Shown: positions 36,901 through 46,934, numbered from the stretch's first letter. The stretch is DNA of 64,000 nucleotides from Tanypteryx hageni (GCA_028673005.1 CM054117.1:35666061-35730060), one strand, 5' to 3'. The notes: a model not told the origin generated them from the sequence alone. Numbers and translations are program-made.

Positions 36901-39900
36901 CAATGTTTATTTTTTTTATGATTTAGCATAAAAGGTATTATATGAAAATTTTAACAAAATCAAATATATACATCAGCAGGAGTCACAACGAGAAGCATGG
37001 TCAATAAAATTGAACAGTTAGATATTTTTATTGAAGAAGCCCCTGCTGTTTTGGTACTCAGTGAGCATGGGTTAAAATAAACAAACATATTGTCCAAAAT
37101 GAAATTATATGCAGTTAGCTGCAGAAAAGAAAAAAGGTGGGGGTGTTATGATACTTGCTAATAGGAAATTGTAAATGCATATTGGCAATTTAGAACTAGA
37201 CAGATTTTCATATCAGGAAAACATTGTTATAAATCTCGCACCTAGAAACAGTAAAACTATGTAGTACATCTTAGGAATATATCGATTCTCAAGAGGTAAT
37301 ATCTTAAACAAGTAATAAAATAATTGAAAACATGGTGCTAAAAATTATAGAGTAAATTTATTATTATTAGCGACTTTAATGTTAATATGCTCGTAAATAC
37401 TGGAAACATTAAAAAATTAATTTCATATATCGAACTGTTTGGCTTAAAGTATACCATAACTTTACCTACAAGGATAACAAATAACACAGCTTCCTGTATA
37501 GATAATATTTTAACTGATCTACATTCTTCTTCTTTTCTCTAGTTATTCATTCCTCACTATCTGACCATTTAGCTATCAAAATTAGCATCAACTTAAATCA
37601 TAATTTAGGTGTGTTGCGAGAAATTTTACTATCTTTTACTGTCCATAATGTGATTCACTAGTTAAATCACTAAAATTATCATGGCAATATCGAATGCTAA
37701 ATAGCATGACCTCATACTCATAAACTTCTAAGATCTAATACATTGAAAACACAAGAAAGAGTCACTAATAAAAATCCTTTAATTTTAACAAAATCTAAAA
37801 CATGCAAAACCGCTCGGTCACATGCCTTGGCTCATCTATAGTCCAACAAGAACAATGTCTGCTACAGAGGAATAGCTTCTCAATCTCTTTCGCAGCAAAA
37901 TTGTAGTTTAGCAGGGGAATCACTCTCAGCCTAGCCCGCGGTTACAGAGAAGCTATGCTCTGGTTGGTTATATTCAAGGTTTCGGCCAACGACACACTGC
38001 AGACAGTCTTTCACTTTCAGTTCAGTTGTGGTTCTGTCACTCCCAGGATGCAGATAGGCCACTAGTTACTACTTATTGTAGTGCTTGTGACATTTAATTA
38101 CATAGTTACTTCAGTTTTCTTTTTAATTTTATCCATGGATAAATTTTTAATAAAGAAGGCAAGGAATGATGAAGAAAGTGCGAGCTGATATTTTCAATAA
38201 GCTTAATTCCTTGAACTGTAGTATGCAGGACAAAAAGAAACTTTAATATCAGCGAGTGATAAAATTAATAGTTTTTCGAAAAAATTGTCTCGTGGATATC
38301 TGCTATAAAGATTGATGACTTATCAGTTTTTCCATTAGTAATTAATTTCTCAACTAAGTTGGAAATAAAACATAAAATGCAATTAATGAAAAATATACTC
38401 AAACACTTACTGAGTCTTCAAGGGGTTTTGACAAAATACTTTCCTTCTATTTCAACAAATGGAATCGAATGTGTTATTTTGCCATTTGGAGCTTCTGTTG
38501 AACATAATTTAAACATCCCGTCAGATCTAACACTTGCAGAAAAAGAAGAATTAATCGAAGTTTCTTCAGATACAACTCTTAAATCAAAATTTCAAGACTT
38601 GTCTTTTGATTCCTTTTGGTTTTCTCTTAAAATTGAGTATCCTGAAATCGTAAATAAGGCTTTGGATATTTTACTTCCTTTCTCCACTTCATACCTGTGT
38701 GAGACAGCATTTTCAACATTGAAAACAATCTTTGTATTGGATGGGATTTTTACTATTGTGAAATTTTCCTAATGACGTAATTCAGAATACAAGTAAAAAA
38801 ATACTGAGAAGCTGTAAAAATAAAAGTCTTGCTAAAAGTATATGTACAGACCTATGTCTATTTACCACCACTCCTCTTCCCTTTTTGCTCAGGCGATCTG
38901 AATCATACTTGAGGCGAACGTGGTCATGTTGCACATGTCTTCGAGTATTTCAGTCATCATGAAAGCATTGCGATCAGCTTTGGTGCACGATCTAACATAG
39001 GTGCATCCATGCTCAACTGTGCACACGTCATAAGTAGGTACAATAATTTGTGAGTCTCACCATTGTACTGTTTGAATAACATGTTGTGGTTGTGTAAGAA
39101 AGTACATATTAATGACATTCAGCAAGGAGTATTACTGTAGTTCAATCACAATTATGAGAAGAACTTCACTTGAACGTTTTTCTCACGTGTATGTTATATT
39201 TGCTGCTCAGTGCAGGGAAATCCCCTCATAGTCTCGCATCTGGGGAATTCCATAGTAATGGCCAAGGTATATGGGAAAAACTCATGACAGTAAGTCATCC
39301 AGACTTTATATTGCTATTAAATAGAAAATACTTCGAATCAATTTAAATTTAATAGGCCATTTAGGAAAGTACTGTAATAGAAAATATATTCATTCCCATA
39401 ATTTTCATGGAATTTATTGAAGTATTCTTTTTAAATAGAAATCCATAATAAAAATCCTCCATTACATATAATTTTTGCTGAACCCTATGAAAAATTTTGT
39501 GAACCTCTTGGGGGTTCTCGATCCGCCGAATAGGAACCACTGCTGTAGGGTATGATTTGTTTGGCACCTCCCTCCCCTTCCCCTCCAAGGTATCACAATT
39601 CTGGCACCGAGGTGCACGTCTTCAATATCCCTTTTGTATGTGTATCAAATTTAAAGTCTCTATGTTTCTTGGTTCAACATTTATATTGGTGGACGATTCA
39701 ACAAAATTGGTCAATTGGTTGCTGAGATATCTTTAAAAAAATAGAGAAATTTGGAATGACTGTTCCATGGGGACCCCTTGATCACATTGGCCATTTATAT
39801 GATATTTGGCACTGCTACTCTCATGATCAACTTAAAGCTGCCGCCAAAATTTGAAGCTCCTTTCTTTATTTTCTGATGAGCTACGATGGCCACAGACATC

Positions 39901-42900
39901 ATTATATATCGACGACTCTTAAAGAGGAGGAGGAGGAGATAACATATAACATATAGGAGGATACTAATGTTTAGGTACTTCCAGATGAGCTAGACATTCG
40001 AAATTTTTTCTTTATGTAGGATTATGTGCAAAACCAAGTAGAAAAAACGAAAATCTTAAAAAAGTGCAACATTACGGCCGCTAAAAATTCGCAATTGTTT
40101 AAAAAAAATTTCAAGGTTTATGTATTTCCGAATGTGCCACGGAGTTGAAATTTGTTTAATAAGTAGAATTCCTAAAAAAACGAAATAGGGATTGTACAAA
40201 TTTTGATATTTTAATTTGTTTGGCAGTTAAAAATTCTTAAAATTTAAACAAATGGATAACTATTTGGGTACTACGGGATGAGCTAGGAAGCTGAAATTTT
40301 CAAATTATTTACAGAGTAGTAAACTTGCACAAAGAAATATTTCAATTTTACCATATATAAATTGTGGCGGCCGTTAAAAATTATTTAAATTTAAACAATT
40401 AGAAAAATATTATTTTACTTCTAGAAATGCTACAACTTTCAAATTTGGCTAAAATGTGTAGCATTAGTACCCCATAATGGAGAAAGTGTAAAATTTTTAA
40501 AATCGCAACATTTGGGGATTTTTTTAAGCTATTATTTTTACATGTGGGAAAAACGAAAATCGCTGCAGAGGTGAAATCTTTAGAATTGAAAGAATATTTG
40601 TAATGATGAAATGTCTGTCTGAAAAATGAATGTTTATTAAAGGTTATATGAAATGCTTGCAGTATGCAAGCACCAACTACTAGTACACATATACAGACAC
40701 CATCTTTTATTATTATAGATAACTAAACTGGATGAAATAATATGTATAAAGTTATACACGAATACTTCACTAGAGACAATTCTTCTTGTCATCCTATCCA
40801 ACATACATTCAAATTATATGAAATACTTCCCAAATATAAAAACATCCAATAGTTCAACATTCTACCTGCCAATCTTAAAACTAGCAGATCTGAAAAAGAT
40901 TTTAAGAATAAAATTTGTAAATTCCTGCTGAATAATGCTTTTTACACAATTGATGAATTTATTGATGTAACTTATTCCAAAAATGTGCAACAGGATGAAA
41001 TTTTAACCTATGAATCTACTTATTTTGGTTTATTTTGTATTCCAAATATTGTTGTAAATCGTGACTCCTCCATTTCCATCTTGTCATTTTGATATTTATC
41101 TTTCCTATTATATAGTTGTTGTGAATGTCTTTTTTCTTCTTCTTTGATGGCTCACGAGGATTGCTATATGCACTATGCATTCATTTTCTTTAGAAATAAA
41201 TAAATTCAAAATGGAGCTATTAAAAGAAATTAACTAAAAGATATTTTTCAAGGTTATGATTGCTAACTTGAAGGAATGGATGCAATCAATGATACCCATA
41301 CAAAATTTTCAGTCAAATTTTTAATTTTGACAGATAACACAAGTCTACAATTAACCCTTCTGACTTTTGCTAACAATGCATTTCAATGAAGTGTGATTTG
41401 CCAGGAATTATTTTATAGAAATTTTTCTGTGAAAACTTACCGTATGCTTCTTCAGCTGTCTTCTGTTGCTCAGGTAAATAATAGTATAGCATTCCAGCCC
41501 ACGATATTCCTGTCACAATAGTATTATATAATCGCTCCCAGAAATTCATCTTAGTCAAGTATGGCATCACAGGAAATGCAAAAACAGATGGCATTGTTCT
41601 TGCTCCTGTTACTATATCAGTCCAAGGGCCTATTCCAAAGGCTGTCATTCCCACTACAGGAATCTATCAGAAAGAAATTAATCAACGTTTTATAGGCCTA
41701 GAGAGCAAATACAAAAATATGATTCATTATTATTTATTAAAATAATTTGTATCTTTAATTGTGGAGTAACTGACATTTTAATGCAATTTTGAAATGAAAA
41801 TAGGTATTATTAAGCCGAGATTATCTTAAGTTGTATGTTAATTTGGTACTTAGGTATTAACGATCCTACACTAGCGCAGTGCCCCAAAGGGCAAGATATG
41901 AAACTACATGGTGCTGAAAGTGGCGAGATATGAGACATGGAGCTAACGTAGACCTTTTGGTGGCAGGTAGTACATTTCTTTTTCTTTGAATGGAGATTAA
42001 ATGCCTATGGTGTCCTTTTTAAACCAATGGCACCCTCCATGCCAGTGGAAATTGAGTGATCGAAAAGCAAAGTTTACTAATTCTCTTTTTGAGTTGAAGT
42101 TTCGATGTTAGCAATACGTAGTTTGAATATACGTGCTACGTATTTGGAATGGACGTGTATATGTTTCCTCCATGTACGTTCCCATCTCGCCACTTTAAGC
42201 GACTTGTAGTTCCATATCTTGCCCTTTGGGATGCTGTGCAAGAGTAGGATCGTTAATACCTATGTACCATTAATTTTTATATTTGTATCTGACAACAAAA
42301 TGAATAGTATAGCAGTTTCTCTTCATCTTATATATTTTAAAATTTCACTCAAACCAGTCGAATATCTGATTTTGATCAAAATTAGCAAAGAAATGGAAAG
42401 GTACTTACCTTGGTTCCACCTCCAAAATGATGTAAATACAAGTACATACATTCACTGAAAACTGTCTCCACTAAGATGAGATCAAAAGAGTCTCTAGGCA
42501 TATTTAGCAACTCTTTTGCAGCATTGGTATTGATCTGATGTCTGCATGTTTCTAAACCCCATACCCATATTGCTTTTAGTGTGTCAACTGGGCCATCAGT
42601 CACCATATCCTCCAAGTCAAATACTTCTTGAACCACTTCATAAGAGCCCTAAAAAGACATATTAGAATATCTTCCATTTTCCATTTAATATTTCTATGAT
42701 AATTATACAAATACTTATGTAAACATGCTCCCAAAAAAGTGGTAAAGGTCTATTGGACCTTTCTGTCCATAAAAAATGCAATACTCATGCAGAAAAAAGT
42801 TTAGAATTCCTCAAAAATTAGTGTATCCAACAGAACTAATATGAACTTCACAAATGCAAATAATTTTCTAAGAATGATCAGTCACATAAAGAATTTATAA

Positions 42901-45900
42901 AATACTATATTAATATATATAACTAAGAATAGCAATACAAATCTAGGTATTATGTGAAATAGTTGAAAAATATTTTTCACTAACTTATGAAAACAGTATT
43001 ATACACCTGGCCCTCCCATAACACATGTTCCTACAACATGGATTTGCTATAACACAGCTTTGTTTTTTATACCAAAAACTCAGACACCACAAATTATGGT
43101 TTGCATTAATATGGTTTTCTCAGATTTAAGATGTGAAATTCAAGTTTACTTATCATGTGAATAATTTTGAAACGAGAAAAAAGTCTGCTATGACCAGGAA
43201 TCGAACCCGGGTCTTCCACTTGCCTGGCGGATATTCTACCTCTGAACTATCATAGCAGAACAATTTTTCTCGTTTCTCAACGTGGATGTTTCCTTGATTG
43301 GGAAGGAACTAGCCAAGCTAGTATCAAACTACCCCAATGGATGTCCTCTAAGAGATACATCGAAGAAAACTCCTCCCTCTCAAATGGTGAGATTGCCAAG
43401 CAAGAAATTGATTCAAAATTATCCCCACCTTTACAGCTTATGCCTGTCTGCATAGGATCTTCGGATCATATTATTCCATAAATTTCTTGCTTGGCAATCT
43501 CACCATTTGAGAGGGAGGAGTTTTCTTCGATGTATCTCTTAGAGGACATCCATAGGGGTAGTTTGATACTAGCTTGGCTAGTTTCTTCCCAACCAAGGAA
43601 ACATCCACATTCAGAAATGAGGAAATTGTTCTGCCATGATAGTTCAGAGGTAGAATATCCGCCCGGAAAGTGGAAGACCCGGGTTTGATTCCCGGTCATA
43701 GCAGACTTTTTTCTCGTTTCAAAATTATTCCCACTTTTACAGCTTATGCCTGTCTGCATAGGATCTTTGGATCATATTATTCCATCAATTTTTTGCTTAT
43801 CATGGAAGTGATATTCTGGAAGACCTGATTGTTTTGTTTATAAGCTTGGATAACTGATGACAAAAACAGTTCACTCATGGTTTTCTCAGTGATAGGTTCT
43901 ATTCATGCTCTCTCTTCTCTTAAATTTTTATTTATTTTGTTGATATTCATGCATTAACTTCTTTAATACTTTTTGTATTTTAATACCTATTATGAAGAAA
44001 TCCAGGAATACACTAACTCAAGAATTAAAGATTGATATCAATCAAAAATTAGAAAAGGAAGAGACTACTATGTTTCTTAGGCATAAATATATATAATGTT
44101 AACAACCAAGAAAAAGTGCAATAAAGAAGAACACCAAAAAAATTAAGAGGATCTATAACTCAGGCATTCTGAAGGGAAATGGAACACAACACCTCTTTTA
44201 CTATAAAAAGCCACGTTCACAAAACATGGATTCATATTAAATAGCACATTTTCTGAACACATCCCCAATGTTATAGTATTATTATGATTATTTTGGATAT
44301 ACACAAATTTGAGGATAACAAGGAATGTTTTCAGGTGTTACTCATAGATATTAATGAAATGCTACACACTTATACAAAGGTCAAAAATATTAGACACTAA
44401 TTTTATTTAACAGTTATTAACTGAAACATCCTTCTAAAGATTACCCTCAAATTGCTTTTGGATGAATAACTTCCAAACTATGGAAGAAATGAAAATGCAT
44501 TCAACACAAATTTATTTTAGTATTAAACTGTCTATACAATTGTGTGTGACATTTTTTAAAATAATTTTTATGCCTAATTTGTGTTTGATGAACCTTATTT
44601 TGAAAGAACAATTTTTTGGTAATAGCAAAAATTATAACAATTTTATTCTAAATACTAATTAAAGGTAAGGTACTCCTTTAACCAAACAATTAGTGGGTTA
44701 TAACACCTAATGCATTTCGCCCACAAGGTGGGCATCTTCAAGGGCAAAACCTGTCTCAACAGTGACTGGCAGTTGACTCCCAGTCACTGTTGAGACAGGT
44801 TTTGGCCCTGAAGATGCCCACCTTGTGGGCAAAATGCATTGGGTGTTGTAACCCACTAGTTGTTTGGCTAAATAAGTACCTTACCTTTAATAATCTGAGC
44901 CAAAGTTATTGGCTGCCAACAATTACTGAATACTAGTGCCAAATATTTCTGTCAAAATATGTTGCAAAGAGTGATTGTGATAATTAAAGTGGTTACTCAT
45001 CTCCTGTTATGACTATCAGGGCATGTACAGATATGTATATTTGTCATATTATATATATATATATATAATGAGATTTGAAACTTGAAGATATATAGGTACG
45101 TGCACAAGCTGTGTGACCTGGCGTTGCCCAGGTGTGATTCAGAATTGCACCCGCCCCTCTTTCACTCACACCTCCCACCGCCAGCCCCTCTTTCACTCAC
45201 CCCTCCCACCACCCACCTGCCCATCTTTCACTCACCCATCCCACCACCTGCCGAATGACATAAAGTAGCATAGGAAAATGGGTGTTCGTGGAAATATCGC
45301 CACAACTTGGAAACAGCATATGTTAGAAGAATAAAATGAAGCCTAAAACCTCTTCGAGATAGATCTTTCAATGAATGTTTTGTGAAAATCGGCCCTGTAG
45401 ATTCAGAGATCTCGCGTTGCAAACTTTCAAACTCATCTATCATTAAGCTTATTACATATATAGATTATTTGTTAAGTTAACAGAATCTGTTCATCAATGT
45501 GAACAAATGTACATAATTTATTAGTGAGAATATAGGTATTGTAAATGTTAATGAGTTGATCACAATAATAAAGTAAGAAAGTAACATAACATCAAAAATA
45601 TTAATTTAACCACAATAACAATGATAGCAATCTCAACAATCATACTGAAAATGAAATACCATAATAAGAGCTGCATGGCAACTTCAAGAACTTATAATCA
45701 CTCTTTGCAACATGTTTCAATAGAAATATTTTGTAAATATGTATTTAGAATGAAAATCTTTACAGAATATTTAATGCCAAACACTCTTTGCATTAAATAC
45801 TTTTTCATAACTCCCATAACTTGGAAGTTACTTATCTGAAAGCAGTTTGAGGGAAATATTTAGGGACTGGTGTCACCTCCTAAAACCACATAACAACCAA

Positions 45901-46250
45901 TACACACAATTTTTTAATGTAGAAATTGAAACACCTTCCTTTTAAGATGGGGAAATTTATTATAAGTAGCTAATTTTTATAAATATCCATTATTACATCT
46001 ATTAACTAATTGATTCCTAAATCACCTCTAAATTTAGATGTTTCAAATTTGGAACTGGCTGTTTTTCAGGATCTGGGCTTAGAACAGTCATTTGGTGTCC
46101 TCTTTTGGCTAAGGCTAAAATTAGTGCACGGTTCCAAATATGGTGACTTCGGGATGGAGTTGGTACTATAGCCAATATTCTTGCAGTATCAGCTAATCCA
46201 GATAATACTGCTAAAGCAGCCAGGGCACTTAAAAACCACTTAGTGTGCAT
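24663..46250 (-). CDS. UGT: UDP-glycosyltransferase B, complete seven-exon gene
   Basis: Coding exons on the minus strand are 46250-46026, 42648-42409, 41663-41441, 35870-35719, 32990-32759, 32637-32418 and 24969-24663. All have GT-AG borders and compatible phases, giving 532 residues, the usual insect UGT size. Features: signal peptide to about residue 23; catalytic His36 or His37 in SRSHHIW; DSFDL in exon 2; the KWLPQ motif in exon 5; the UGT signature from Phe365 to Gln393; a membrane span at about 485-507; and a KKQR tail fitting a KKxx ER-retrieval signal. The enzyme should face the ER lumen and glycosylate small lipophilic compounds; the acceptor cannot be predicted. The introns have swollen with transposons: intron 6 alone is 7.4 kb and intron 1 is 3.4 kb. 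The last exon has a near-identical twin at 58546-58852. Pairing exon 6 with exon 7 across the TE-filled intron is an inference from phase and order. Confidence 0.9.
25514..26697. mobile_element. Non-autonomous DNA transposon with perfect 22 bp ends
   Basis: Perfect 22 bp inverted ends (CACCACCTTTTTGAACTTCG plus CG) bound 1184 bp. Subterminal regions carry many TTCGCG words (left 25531-25620, right 26633-26680), like transposase-binding arrays. No transposase is encoded. No exact target duplication was found (left flank GCAATGTA, right flank CATTAATA), so the superfamily is unassigned. Confidence 0.7.
26785..29490. repeat. R1 repeat cluster (several copies, ending in an inverted pair)
   Basis: At least four full or partial R1 units follow each other on the minus strand from 26785 to about 28785. 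They then meet, at a CTCTATACTACATATATGGA palindrome, a plus-strand unit running to 29490. A full R1 unit is about 700 bp, with inverted ACTTTCTCCATAT ends, a GGTTGTAGAAAATTAAATTT hairpin, a GTAACTAAGCGTCAATTGTT block and a CACACA run. It is non-coding; the frames inside are chance. Family unassigned. Confidence 0.75.
29491..30032. other. Duplicated spacer, no gene
   Basis: Alignable over its whole length with 61392-61939. No coding signal. Confidence 0.5.
30033..30905 (+). pseudogene. Internal fragment of an RTE reverse transcriptase
   Basis: Encodes, with stops and frameshifts, the linker and palm region of an RTE protein (KATGSDGISSEVLKVMGS, CKDYRTISLLSH, FVDWQKDFNRVNW, GRGVRQGCYLSPTIFN). 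It ends just at the start of the YADD box (VKYA), so the catalytic aspartates are absent. Sequence differs clearly from the LINE at 1740-4815, so it is an older or separate subfamily. The same fragment, cut shorter, is at 61940-62223. Confidence 0.8.
30931..31115. repeat. Foldback (hairpin) element of 185 bp
   Basis: Left arm GACCTGAAGAGTCGACTCCA and onward is matched by an inverted right arm ending TCGACTCTTCAGGTC. The arms are about 88 nt each with a short loop around TCATCTTCA. Non-coding. Confidence 0.75.
31116..32417. other. UGT-B intron 6, nearest exon 6; nothing recognised
   Basis: AT-rich intronic sequence without recognisable coding or repeat structure beyond scattered microsatellite-like words. 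Confidence 0.4.
32418..32637 (-). CDS. UGT: UGT-B exon 6 with UGT signature
   Basis: A 220 nt exon from a GACAAAAG acceptor to a CCCAG|GTAAAT donor. Encodes HPKTLAFVSHGGLLSTQEAI and the FFADQHTN end of the UGT signature. All positions expected for UDP-sugar binding are kept. Confidence 0.93.
32759..32990 (-). CDS. UGT: UGT-B exon 5
   Basis: A 232 nt exon after CTTCTCAG, ending CTTG|GTAAGA. Encodes DIQTFLDGSEKGAIFFSLGS, then GTFAALGPKIRVLWKFD and KKWLPQEDVLG: the start of the nucleotide-sugar-binding domain. Confidence 0.93.
33224..33634. repeat. MITE family M1, copy c
   Basis: Ends TACTGAATTTACCCGAATCT and (minus strand) TACCGTGTTTACCCGAATCC, bounded by TA. Shorter than the other copies (411 bp), but the CGCGCATCAATTCGTC-type word array is still visible. 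It lies in UGT-B intron 4. Confidence 0.7.
33635..35718. other. Rest of UGT-B intron 4
   Basis: No gene is seen. A compact stem-loop lies at 33977-34022. The short frames at 34186-34377 and 35160-35414 have no family resemblance. Confidence 0.4.
33977..34022. repeat. Short interrupted hairpin
   Basis: TTAGGCGTTC pairs with GAACGCCTTA, and inside it TTACCAG pairs with CTGGTAA around a CAAA loop. It is GC-richer than its surroundings. Function unknown; it may be the tip of a decayed element. Confidence 0.5.
35719..35870 (-). CDS. UGT: UGT-B exon 4
   Basis: A 152 nt exon from a TGTTAAG acceptor to AAAG|GTAAGT. Encodes QPLPPLQEIASNISLILVNN, then HYAINGPQAELPGIVEVGSM and QCGPPNPLSK, the linker between the two UGT domains. 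It serves as reference for the damaged exon 4 of UGT-A. Confidence 0.9.
35871..36469. other. UGT-B intron 3, nothing recognised
   Basis: Two overlapping antisense frames at 35895-36255 have no family match. Confidence 0.35.
36470..36740 (+). pseudogene. Mariner transposase C-terminal fragment
   Basis: Plus-strand frames encode LGKRSFAKFKITQL, CDFFLFHKFKNSLKGQQLEL and, after a frameshift, FQKCLQMWQHCWEKCMAQHG, matching the C-terminus of mariner (SETMAR-type) transposases. The segment that would hold the third catalytic Asp is partly deleted. Relic only. Confidence 0.7.
36984..37620 (+). pseudogene. LINE endonuclease domain relic
   Basis: Degenerate plus-strand coding with many stops. Recognisable words are VLSEHGL, KKGGGVMIL, then PTRITNNTASCIDNILTD in altered form and SLSDHLAI, the order found in AP-endonuclease domains of Jockey- or CR1-like LINEs. 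A C-terminal piece of a similar LINE lies at 40745-41060, and hAT sequence lies between. Confidence 0.6.
37621..38134. other. Decayed sequence between LINE and hAT relics
   Basis: Probably the remaining LINE body and the 5' part of the ZBED5-like hAT element. No terminal repeat could be fixed here. Confidence 0.35.
38135..38772 (+). pseudogene. ZBED5-like hAT transposase with internal deletion
   Basis: ATG at 38135 opens MDKFLIKKARND, the usual start of ZBED5-like hAT transposases, but a stop follows. Shifted frames resume with FNKLNSLNCSMQ and then the C-terminal block IPSDLTLAEKEELIEVSSDT, LKSKFQDLSFDSFWFSLK and LLPFSTSYLCETAFSTLKTI of the hAT dimerisation domain. The zinc finger and most of the catalytic core are missing. 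A hAT-type end facing it lies at about 39510-39542. Confidence 0.75.
39510..39542. repeat. hAT terminal repeat
   Basis: Read on the minus strand from 39542 the sequence begins CAGTGGTTCCTATTCGG, a standard hAT end. It may be the right end of the element holding the ZBED5-like relic. No matching left end was located. Confidence 0.5.
39560..40740. other. Unassigned repeat-like sequence in UGT-B intron 3
   Basis: Contains recurring phrases (GAGCTA, GAAATTTT, GCGGCCGTTAAAAATT at 40074 and 40368) that suggest an internally repetitive, decayed element of unknown type. No coding signal. Confidence 0.35.
40745..41060 (+). pseudogene. LINE reverse transcriptase C-terminal relic
   Basis: A decayed plus-strand frame reads FNILPANLKTSRSEKDFKNK, then FLLNNAFYTIDEFID. 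This matches the tail of Jockey- or CR1-like reverse transcriptases (a NxLP...FK..L..FLL...FYS..E pattern). Likely the other end of the LINE relic at 36984-37620. Confidence 0.55.
41441..41663 (-). CDS. UGT: UGT-B exon 3
   Basis: A 223 nt exon after CTGATAG, starting IPVVGMTAFGIGPW and ending TACG|GTAAGT. Encodes the end of the acceptor-binding half, including MPSVFAFPVMPYL. It aligns end to end with UGT-A exon 3. Confidence 0.92.
41844..42269. repeat. MITE with ~100 bp inverted ends and a perfect TTAATT duplication
   Basis: The ends TGGTACTTAGGTATTAACGA (left) and TGGTACATAGGTATTAACGA (right, minus strand) begin inverted arms of about 100-110 bp. TTAATT flanks both sides (41838-41843 and 42270-42275), a clean 6 bp target duplication. 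426 bp, non-coding, in UGT-B intron 2. Confidence 0.85.
42409..42648 (-). CDS. UGT: UGT-B exon 2
   Basis: An 80-codon phase-0 exon from TTTTTAG to ACCAAG|GTAAGT. Starts GSYEVVQEVF and contains DSFDLILVETVF with the expected catalytic-partner Asp, then HHFGGGTK. Confidence 0.92.
42649..43159. other. UGT-B intron 1, nothing recognised
   Basis: AT-rich intron sequence without recognisable elements. Confidence 0.4.
43187..43256 (-). repeat. tRNA-like sequence (tRNA-Gly-type, probably SINE head)
   Basis: A full cloverleaf can be drawn: acceptor GCTATGA/TCATAGC, A box TAGTTCAGAGG, anticodon stem TCCGC/GTGGA, B box GGTTCGATTCC. The body resembles tRNA-Gly. The anticodon loop is CAGGCAA, with A instead of the near-universal U at position 33, so a working tRNA is unlikely. 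Confidence 0.65.
43633..43702 (+). repeat. tRNA-like sequence, inverted partner
   Basis: Same 70 nt fold as 43187-43256. The acceptor has one C/A mismatch, the loop is CCGGAAA (C at position 33) and the B box is changed to GGTTTGATTCC. More decayed than its partner. Confidence 0.6.
43791..44657. other. UGT-B intron 1, nothing recognised
   Basis: AT-rich. The frame at 44462-44662 has no family match. Confidence 0.4.
44658..44891. repeat. Foldback element of 234 bp
   Basis: Two arms of about 112 bp, roughly 90 percent matching when inverted (left ATTAAAGGTAAGGTACTCCT, right minus strand ATTAAAGGTAAGGTACTTAT), separated by about 10 nt. It includes the strong inner stem CCTGTCTCAACAGTGACTGG. 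Able to form a long hairpin. Confidence 0.85.
45048..45066. repeat. (AT)n microsatellite
   Basis: Nineteen bases of alternating A and T. Confidence 0.8.
45090..45450. repeat. Dispersed repeat with an internal C-rich minisatellite
   Basis: Starts with GTGTGACCTGGCGTTGCCCA, a phrase common in arthropod repeats. It then has about three copies of a roughly 35 bp unit (CCCCTCTTTCACTCACCCCT plus CCCACC...) at 45152-45255, and a conserved-looking tail to 45450. Family unassigned. Confidence 0.6.
45451..46025. other. UGT-B intron 1 near exon 1
   Basis: AT-rich; nothing recognised. Confidence 0.4.
46026..46250 (-). CDS. UGT: UGT-B coding exon 1
   Basis: ATG at 46250 opens MHTKWFLSALAALAVLSG, a clear signal peptide, followed by ARILAIVPTPSRSHHIWNR with the catalytic His. 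The exon is phase 0 and ends AATTTAGAG|GTGATT. As in UGT-A, a TTTCAG acceptor ends 2 nt before the ATG, implying a non-coding upstream exon. Confidence 0.92.
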
Positions 46251-46934
46251 TTCTGAAATTGTGAAAAGATATGAAACACAACAGCTTACTGGAGCTATTT
46301 CTCTTATGTGTGTTTAATAATAAAGATTGATAACTAATCAGGCAATTTATTATGCAAATGAAAAAATTTGTAATGATTATATTTTTTTAATGTCTTGATC
46401 ATGAAAGATAATAAAGTCACCGTTAGAAAGTTATAATATTCATCTAAATAAAACTATAATAATAATAATTCAACTTGCTATAGTCATGTGTAGTTGCTCA
46501 AATCCACCGTCACTAATTGTTATGGGCTTGGTACCATGTCCTCAATCAAGCTACACAACATTATAAAATCATGACGTTTTTTAATATGTATCTTTTATCC
46601 CCCTTACAACTATACACCTACAAAAACATTTTAAATTAGCACGAAATTAGATTAGACGAGAGGGTGTAACAGTCGAACAATTATTTCAGATGCACACACT
46701 TGGTGTATCCAAAAATACTTTCATGGATTTTGGTTGAATGAGAAAATACCCAGAAAAGATTTTCTTTATTAACAGTAAGCCTTCTCGTCTGCACAATTTC
46801 GGCACTCAAAGATCATAAATTACGATTTGCGCTAACGGGCTAATTGGTGGGCGATGGGGCAATGAGAAATAAACCTTAATCAGGAAAAAAATACAGGACT
46901 AATTTGAAAGAGGGAAGAATAAGAGAGACCTTAC

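Larger units (their letters stand above)
43160..43729. repeat. Large inverted repeat with a tRNA-like sequence in each arm
   Basis: Arms of about 250 bp (43160-43413 and 43479-43729) are inverted copies of one another around a spacer of about 65 bp. The spacer itself (TTTACAGCTTATGCCTGTCT onward) recurs directly after the right arm at 43735-43790. Each arm carries a 70 nt tRNA-like sequence. The best reading is two tRNA-derived SINEs joined head to head, one plus one with its tail. Confidence 0.8.

Noticed and set aside
43187..43702. Two tRNA genes
   Set aside because: The cloverleafs are good, but position 33 is not U in either, one acceptor stem is mismatched, and both lie in an inverted repeat. 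SINE heads are more likely.
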